This document shows, in pieces, positions 57,826 to 64,000 of a stretch of 64,000 nucleotides of DNA. The stretch lies in the NCBI GenBank assembly GCA_900074885.1, contig FJUW01000005.1, positions 712,242 through 776,241 of the forward strand, written 5' to 3'. The notes beneath the pieces were generated by a model, which did no database searches, was not told the origin of the DNA, and saw only the letters and a list, made by a program, of their open reading frames with translations. Within the stretch, counting starts at the first letter, position 1. Each line of letters begins with the position of its first letter. The stretch is from Rhynchosporium graminicola (taxonomy: Eukaryota > Ascomycota > Leotiomycetes > Helotiales > Ploettnerulaceae). A program made the position numbers and the translations under genes.

Positions 57826-60122
57826 CTATAAGAAATCAAAGGTGTCGCCTTTCTCACGAATCATCTTTCCAACTCTTTCCGTGCCAACAATCCTCTCAAG
57901 CTTCAAAACGTCCCATTTCGAGAATAACGCTCTGACTGATCCTTCGCCAGGTTCTAGCTTCCCTTCCTGTATACTTCTTCCGAGATATCCTCCGATGATT
58001 TCTTTGTAGAATAAAGGATTATCGGGCAGTCCATACATAATAACCTTTTTTACTCCCCGAAGTTGGTACCGACGGAAGTGATGGGCTCTCTCTGTATAAA
58101 GCAAGACGCTATGTCGCTCATTGAAAAAATGAGATCGTGCTCTGGCAACATCTTTGACAGATGTGTACTCAGAGATGTTGCCGAAGGATAGCGTACTTGT
58201 TGTCGGTGAAGTAGAAAAGTAATTTCTAACTCGGACGAAATCGAGGTACGAAGGGATGAATATGACCGTTCCAGCAGTGTCTTTGGTGCGTCGAATCAAG
58301 GATGGAATGATCGCGGTGGTGAAGTATTCGAATCGAGCATCTGGATCTGTTGCGAAAGCAGGGGATTCTATCCGAGAAAAGGTCTGCTTAACTTTCAAGC
58401 CCAACTCTTGGATTGCTCCCGTATATGTTCCACTGATCTTGACCTTGCCTGCCCAATTCTTCGACTGGTTAAAGAAAAGAGTATTGAGTTCCGGAGTATT
58501 AAACGACGAGAGAGCGATTGTCTGCCGAAAGTAACTGGCCTTGTTATCTAAGTACCAGCTCCGTACTCGACTAAAGTCGCAGCCGTGTGCTTCCTTGGGC
58601 TGGAGATTTAGGTGTTCAAAGATGTATTCCACATGTTCCCAGTTCTGCATGAGAAGAGCCTCAGCTTGATCAACAATGACCATCTCGATTGAGCTCAAGA
58701 AATCATAGTCTCCTTTCTTATCCTCCTTGCCTTCGATTGCCATACGCAAACCCAAAGGACTGGCGAAGATGATGTCCGAGTTGTAAAACTGCGAGAAGTA
58801 CTTGATGGTCTTTCGAGTAAATTTCAGACCAAGTCGGAACATATCGTCGTCATTACCGCCGAAAAGTTCTCGAAAGTCTTCTGGCTTATCAACTGAGAAC
58901 TTTTCTTCTTTCTCCACATACGAGTCGTCGAACCGCTTGCGGTTTTCTTGCTGCTCAGGCTCGCATAACGCTGTGATCATACCCACCATTTTTACACATG
59001 ACTCTCGCGTAGGGAGGATCATGAGCACTTTAGGCCGAGTGAAGCCTTGGTCTCGCAATTCGAGATCATCACCGCTATCTTCCTTTGCCAGCCGAGCGTT
59101 GTTTTTGATCACTCGATCGCGAGTCCTGGAAATATCAGCCTGATTCTCTTTTCACCCTGTATTTGACTTACTTGAAGACATGATTGATAGCATGTAAGCA
59201 AGTCAACCTTCGCAAACTTTCCGATTTCGCTGTATTTCGCTCGCAGTAAAAGAGATCTTGGTAATTAAATATAAGAGGTGCAATGACCCTTTCAAGAGGA
59301 TCAAAAGTTGATTTCTGCTCAGCCATCGCCTCGAGTAATTTCTGTTTCAGCTTCAGATCACTTGGCCCGGAGACTGCTCCTGGTAAAGCTGTTTTAGACT
59401 CTTCCTTTTCTGGAAGGCCTACCACGGCTTTACCAAGAAATGGATGTGATAACTTCTGATTCAACCACAGATTCAGCTCAAGTGCCTTGAGTCTCCGAGC
59501 CAGGATATTGTCGTCTGGTGCTGCAAAATGTGCTTCAAAAGGATCCGAGCTGTCTTCTGATTCTTCCTCGCCCTCATCAACACCTTCGACAGCAGTTTCA
59601 GGGCCTTCTTCGGGCTCTTCTACCTCGTCAACTTTGGCATCCAAATTCTCATCCTCATCCTCATCGATTTGCACTGGCTCAAGAACGTGATCAATTTTCC
59701 TCCTCTTGGCTTGCGGAGCTGCTTCCTCGGTGAAGCTTTGCAACAAAGATGCATAAGGTCGTACAAGCGGAGCAGGTTCTTCATCCTCGCCACTAGACTC
59801 AATATCACTGACTTCTTCTGCCACAGAAGATTCTGAGTCTGACTTTTCAGCATCCTCACTACATATGGTCAGTACATTATTACGACGATATTCGTAAGAC
59901 CATGACATACTTTTCCTTCTGCTGGGCTAGTCTTTGGCTGTCAAAAACTGGTTTCCCTCTCCCTCTCCCTCTCCCTCTTCCACCACGGAAATCACCTCTT
60001 CCTCGAGGGCCAGCTCCTCCTCTAGATCCTCCTCGACCTCTAGAACCGACACCACTGCCCCTCCGACCGCCTCTGGAACCACCTGAACTCGAACCTCGAC
60101 CTTTTGAGCCCACAAAAGCCAT
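57826..60122 (-). CDS. UTP25: U3 snoRNA-associated protein Utp25
   Basis: Three exons (59911-60122, 59172-59858, 57826-59125) give 732 aa. Utp25 is a DEAD-helicase-like protein of the small-subunit processome needed for early 18S rRNA maturation in the nucleolus. The first 70 residues are an RGG-type region ([17 protein letters not shown]). An acidic stretch rich in Glu/Asp/Ser follows to about 200. The conserved Utp25 part begins near 300 ([18 protein letters not shown]) and includes [36 protein letters not shown] and [18 protein letters not shown]. Helicase motifs are degenerate: no Walker A lysine and VDQAE in place of DEAD, as in the family. Introns split Asn71 and Lys300. Confidence 0.94.
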
Positions 60123-60334
60123 TTTGTTGTTGTATAGTGACCAGATTGTCCGGTCACGTTTATATAGGGAAATATAAAAGTTCCTGACAGCCTTGTCTTG
60201 GCACAGCCTTTTTTTAACGATCTCCAAAGCCTAGCGCGCACCGAAGTGGTGGGGTTGCCAAAATCCTCCCCTCAACTCCTCATCGACGTTGAATTTAGTA
60301 CTACCCGCAACATCGCCGGCCACCTCTTTTCAAT
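60123..60334. promoter_or_regulatory. short divergent promoter, UTP25 / eIF3f
   Basis: Only 212 bp separate the start codons of two genes for ribosome assembly and translation initiation, so promoter elements must be shared or overlapping. No TATA box or named site is clear. Confidence 0.6.
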
Positions 60335-61493
60335 ATGGCGGTCTCTCCTGAAAATTTCCTACATCTCGCGCGCCCTCTTGCCCCGGCTTCCATCGGAGTT
60401 CAGCCAACAACAGCACCTCTGAATGTTGTCGTACAACCACAGGTAGCCTTGATTCTTTCAAAAATTATTGTGCACAGTCACTCACGTCTTGTAGGCCATC
60501 TTCTCTATCCTAGATCATTCTATCCGCCGCGATGATTCCCAAACACAAGCTACAAGGGTGATTGGAGCCCTTCTGGGTGTTAGATCGGAAGATGGTATGG
60601 AGGTGGAAGTCAGAAATTGCTTCGCCATTCCTCATACCGAGAACGAGGACCAGGTCGAGGTAGATGTCGAATACCAAAAGAACATGCTCGCGCTGCAATT
60701 GAAGGCGAATCCAAGAGAAGTCTTGCTGGGATGGTACACGACAAGCCTCGCACTTAACAACTTCAGCGCCTTGATCCAGAACTTCTTCGCCAGCCCCGAA
60801 ACTGGAACTTTCCCTCACCCCGCTGTTCATCTTACCATTTCGACTGAAGCTGGAAAGGACATTGAGGCAAAGGCATACATCAGCGCACCTGTTGGAGTTA
60901 ACGCTGAGCGTGCGGCCGAGAGCTGTCTCTTCATCCCTGTACCTTACGAGATCCGCTATGGCGAGGCCGAGAAGAGTGGTCTGGAATTGATCTCTGGAGC
61001 CAAGGATAGTGAGAACCGTGCTGCGCCAGTAGTATCTGATATTGAGGGTTTGGAGCGCGCCGTTGATCAGACCGTTGATCTTCTCGAGCGGGTATCGGAG
61101 TATGTAAACTCGGTTCTGGATGAGGAACGTGAGCCTTCGAATGCCTTGGGACAGTTTCTGATGAACGCCTTGTCGTTGGCACCAAAAGTCGACCCTCAGG
61201 ATATCGAACGCGATTTCAATAATCACATTCAAGACGTATTGGTCGTTTCGTACTTGGCAAACACCATCCGTACTCAAATTGAATTGTCTCAAAGACTAGC
61301 CACGGCTACTCTTACTATGGGTGGTTCGGACGCCGTTGCGACAACAGGCGGAGAAGGTGGAGAGCAGAAGGGTGGTCAGGGTGGTCAACGTGGTGGGCGT
61401 GGAGGCGGTCGAGGAGGAAGGGGAGGAAGGGGAGGAGGAGGGGGTGATAGACAGCAGAGAGAGCCCAGAGAGCCAAGAGAGCCCAACGAATAG
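60335..61493 (+). CDS. translation initiation factor eIF3 subunit F
   Basis: Two exons (60335-60442, 60495-61493) give 368 aa. eIF3f is an MPN-domain subunit of the eIF3 complex, which brings mRNA to the 40S ribosome. The MPN domain covers about 28-165: [44 protein letters not shown] and VLLGWYTTS. The JAMM metal triad is not complete, as expected for a non-catalytic MPN-minus subunit. The C-terminal helical part includes [20 protein letters not shown] and [20 protein letters not shown]. The tail is an RGG-rich run followed by [11 protein letters not shown], common in filamentous fungi. It is divergent from UTP25. Confidence 0.95.
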
Positions 61494-62046
61494 ATTCTTG
61501 ATTTTTGCAAATGTTCCCAGATTCATACATCTCATTGCACCAGGAATGGAAAAGGCAAGGCGTTTTACGGTGGGCCATGCTCAGGTACTTCAAATAGAAA
61601 TACCATACCTGACAAAATCGACGCTGTGCCTTTTCGTGCCGGTCAAGTGAGAGCTCGATTGGAAGTTAAATGTTGATGAACTCTCACATGACATTCATGA
61701 AAATGATGATATAAAGCTACAAAATTAAATCACGGCCTTTCTTTGATTATTTATGAATATGCCGAGAGATTCATACATAGTACTTTAACCCTAAACCCAA
61801 AAATATGTCACAGATCACGAAACTATTCAGACTTTTATGCTTCATCTCTCACCTCAACTTCAATCCGCTTCACCGGACATGATTTAATTTGGCCTCGACC
61901 AGACACATGATTTTTAATTGTGATTGTATTGGACTATCAGTTCAATGCTATAAACCGGTACTAAAAGTATCATTTTAGACCCCCGTTGCCGGTAACTCCT
62001 CCAATGCCCACTTGCGCCAGCCACAGAATGTTGTCACAAGAATTAT
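61494..62046. other. intergenic, convergent 3' regions
   Basis: AT-rich 553-bp gap between eIF3f and the R3H gene. It contains a single TAACCCTAAACCC at about 61787 that looks telomere-like but is not repeated. No gene seen. Confidence 0.5.
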
Positions 62047-63994
62047 CTATAGCCCCATCGGTGGTCGCTGAGGTAAAGTGGAAGGATCTCCATATTGAGG
62101 GAGATGCGTGCCAGCTTGTCCGCTCTGAGAAATGTGCATCCCTTGTGGCAGACCCGGATGCATACTCTGAGGCATTCCTGGAGGAAGACCTTGCGGGATA
62201 TTTTGTTGCATCATAGAACGGCTGGCGATATGGGGTGACGCGTGGTAAGAGGGAAGAGAATTGTTTGAGCCCTGTCGGGCCATACTGTAACCCATGCCAT
62301 TGCCATACTGCGTTTGAGGTGGCGAAAAGGCATTGCACTGTAGGTGAGGAGACCCATGGTGTGGAGAGCCCTGATGAGGAGAGCCGTGATGTGATAGAGG
62401 CTGAGAGATTGGGAGACCAGCGGGATTGTTAGGGACGAATGACTGAGTTTTCGGATTGAAGGCATGCCGATTAAAGCTTCCGGGGATTGGATGTTGGCTC
62501 TTTGGATCGGCAGGGTTGACAGTGCTCGGCAGTTGACCGAAAGCATACGGAATCGGGCCTGGTGATCCTCTAACGGGTGTCTGCGGTTGGTAAGGAAATT
62601 GGTTCTGGTAAACAGGTTGTTGCTGCTGCTGTTGCCATTGATGGGCTTGAGGCTGCGGCGGCTGAACTGGGGTACCGTAGGTAGTGATGGGTGCACTGTG
62701 TGGTTGAAATCGTGGTTGAGACTGCTGTGGATATTGCTGTCTGCCATCAACGAGAGACCTCGAATGGAAGAATGTGCCATTTACCTGAGTCATAGTACCA
62801 TAATGCTGCATACTAGGGTTGCCCATCATGCTTGGATTATACTGCTGAGAAGGCTGGACGAATTGAGGTGGTACAGCTGCCTGGTAGTTGTTTTGAACTG
62901 GGCCAGTGAACGGTTGGGTGGGCATAACAGCATATTGAGGTTGAGGAATCCAAGTCGGAACTTGCGGCTGAGGGAAGAAGCGCGTGTACTCAGATCTTCG
63001 ATCAAAAGGCTCGGAGTCATCTCTGCGCTGCTTGGGTGGCTTAGGCCTCTTGCCCTGGGCAGCTCTGTCTTTCGTCGAGACGGAGCTTGAGCGGGACATC
63101 TCGTTCATTTCTTCAGTATCTTGAAATTCGTCAGCAAAAACAACGAGCAAGTTGGTCTGTCTAGCATGCCTGGAGTAGCATCACCGATGCTTTCTTCTTT
63201 GCCAAATATACGCTCTCTAGCCCGGTTGTAAGCTGCTTCGCGCTCCTCTCTCGAGAGCCTATTCATTTAGTTCAAGCTGTATTTGGGTCTTTGGAGAATG
63301 CCACTCACTTTTCCTTCGCGGAGAGACTCTTGTCTCTGCCGTCACTACCTGTCTCTGAGGTTGCCTTAGAAGGACTTGGACCTGTTCCTCCGTCACCTCC
63401 TCTACGCATGATTTTCATCGTGGGCATGGATGGCGGTGGGGTACTACCAGTAGTTGGAGGGTTCGAGATGCTTGTCAAAGCAGGCGGTAGACGACAAAAT
63501 GGAGTCCGAAAAATACGAACGGCGCCGGCGACTGCATCGACCTGGTGGGTCATATGGTAATAGTCAGCCAATTTGTGAGTGAGCATACGGCAGAACGAGT
63601 TGCATGGCGGAAGGTCAATGAACGGTTCCCTATTTACAGTTAGCCTGTACCCATACCGCTTCTCAACGTAAAATATTTTACAAAAACATAAGTATTTAAA
63701 GCAAGTCATAGAAGTACGCCAAGAAGTCGAGGGAGCAACTCACTTCGAGTCTTTCACAAATTCAATCACATCCTGCTCGAGTCTCAGCAGAAACATTCGA
63801 TCCTTTGGTGACTCCAACGCCTCGAGTAACTTCTCATCTGGTGTCTGACGATAGAATAGATTAAAGCCCTCTGGTACATCTGTAGGACCGACAAGAAGAG
63901 GCTTAGAATTCCCGTCATCGGTCGCTTGCTGGGACGATGAACCACTCTGAGGCGTGACCACTCCCTGATTTTGACGCTCTTGCATAGGCTGCAT
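62047..63994 (-). CDS. R3H/SUZ-domain RNA-binding protein, start may lie outside
   Basis: Four exons (63744-63994, 63309-63629, 63170-63258, 62047-63119) give at least 577 aa. An R3H single-strand nucleic-acid-binding domain lies at about 55-125 (DRMFLLRLEQDVIEFVKDSK, CNSFCRMLTHKLADYYHMTH). A SUZ motif follows at about 195-215 (LSREEREAAYNRARERIFG). The remainder is Gln/Pro-rich and disordered, with repeated HHGSPHQGSPHHGSPH and PPGMPQ-type segments. Such proteins act in mRNA regulation; the targets are unknown. The third intron (63120-63169, 50 nt) starts with GC, not GT. The ATG at 63994 is preceded by open frame to the window end (Arg-Ser), so an upstream start or exon is possible. Confidence 0.85.
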
Positions 63995-64000
63995 GCTTCG

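Noticed and set aside
57826..60122. Utp25 as an active DEAD-box helicase
   Set aside because: Walker A lysine and the DEAD box are missing, as is usual for Utp25; it is helicase-like only.
60510..61292. 260-codon minus-strand ORF
   Set aside because: Antisense to eIF3f; coding bias of the true strand explains the open frame.
61787..61800. TAACCCTAAACCC telomere-like word
   Set aside because: A single occurrence, not an array, with ordinary genes on both sides.
62211..62780. 189-codon minus-strand ORF in another frame
   Set aside because: Lies inside the Gln/Pro-rich exon of the R3H gene; alternative frame of repetitive sequence.

Overview
The window looks like nuclear DNA of a filamentous ascomycete (Pezizomycotina). 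Genes are closely spaced on both strands and most are split by short introns of about 45-120 nt with GT(A/G)NGT donors, CTRAY-like branch sites and YAG acceptors. The housekeeping proteins are fungal (ISWI, Spt6, Ste7, Osh3, Utp25, eIF3f, mitoribosomal mS35 and bL17m). Protein character suggests Leotiomycetes (Helotiales), but that is inference. I see no rRNA gene, convincing tRNA gene, CRISPR array or autonomous transposon. All exon coordinates were worked out by hand from splice signals and reading frame; in every model the exons sum to a whole number of codons.

Layout. 1-4.1 kb: degenerate low-copy repeats, then what looks like a long multi-intron 5' leader. 4.1-5.8 kb: CCCH zinc-finger gene with three look-alike introns. 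6.2-9.7 kb (minus): dihydroorotase and a HAPSTR1/TAPR1-like protein. 10.6-16.6 kb (plus): ISWI remodeller and a HAD hydrolase. 17-18.7 kb (minus): Ste7-type MAP kinase kinase. 20.9-29.8 kb (plus): Spt6 and an Osh3-like oxysterol-binding protein. 30.2-32.1 kb (minus): secreted oxalate decarboxylase. 33.9-37.7 kb: two disordered, probably lineage-specific genes, one with an in-frame TAG and one with tandem related exons. 38-42.4 kb: AP-3 mu, a small membrane protein and exosome Rrp4. 42.4-46.1 kb: gene-poor stretch holding a frameshifted gene relic. 46.1-49.8 kb: convergent zinc alcohol dehydrogenase and class-3 aldehyde dehydrogenase. 50.7-53 kb: divergent mS35 and Alg13. 53.4-53.7 kb: a 279-bp foldback MITE. 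54-64 kb: GNAT acetyltransferase, Mic12-like MICOS subunit, bL17m, Utp25, eIF3f and an R3H/SUZ protein that may run off the right edge.

How the genes relate. Most are unrelated core genes that happen to be neighbours. Two arrangements may matter functionally: the alcohol/aldehyde dehydrogenase pair, which could act in sequence on one substrate, and the short divergent promoters (Utp25/eIF3f, mS35/Alg13, AP-3 mu/small membrane protein). The oxalate decarboxylase is the one clearly secreted, niche-related enzyme.

The most unusual structures are the three mutually similar consecutive introns at 5.37-5.61 kb, the phase-2 exon repeats at 37.2-37.7 kb, the MITE at 53.4 kb, the GC-AG intron at 63.1 kb, the in-frame TAG at 34.3 kb and the gene relic at 43.3-43.9 kb.
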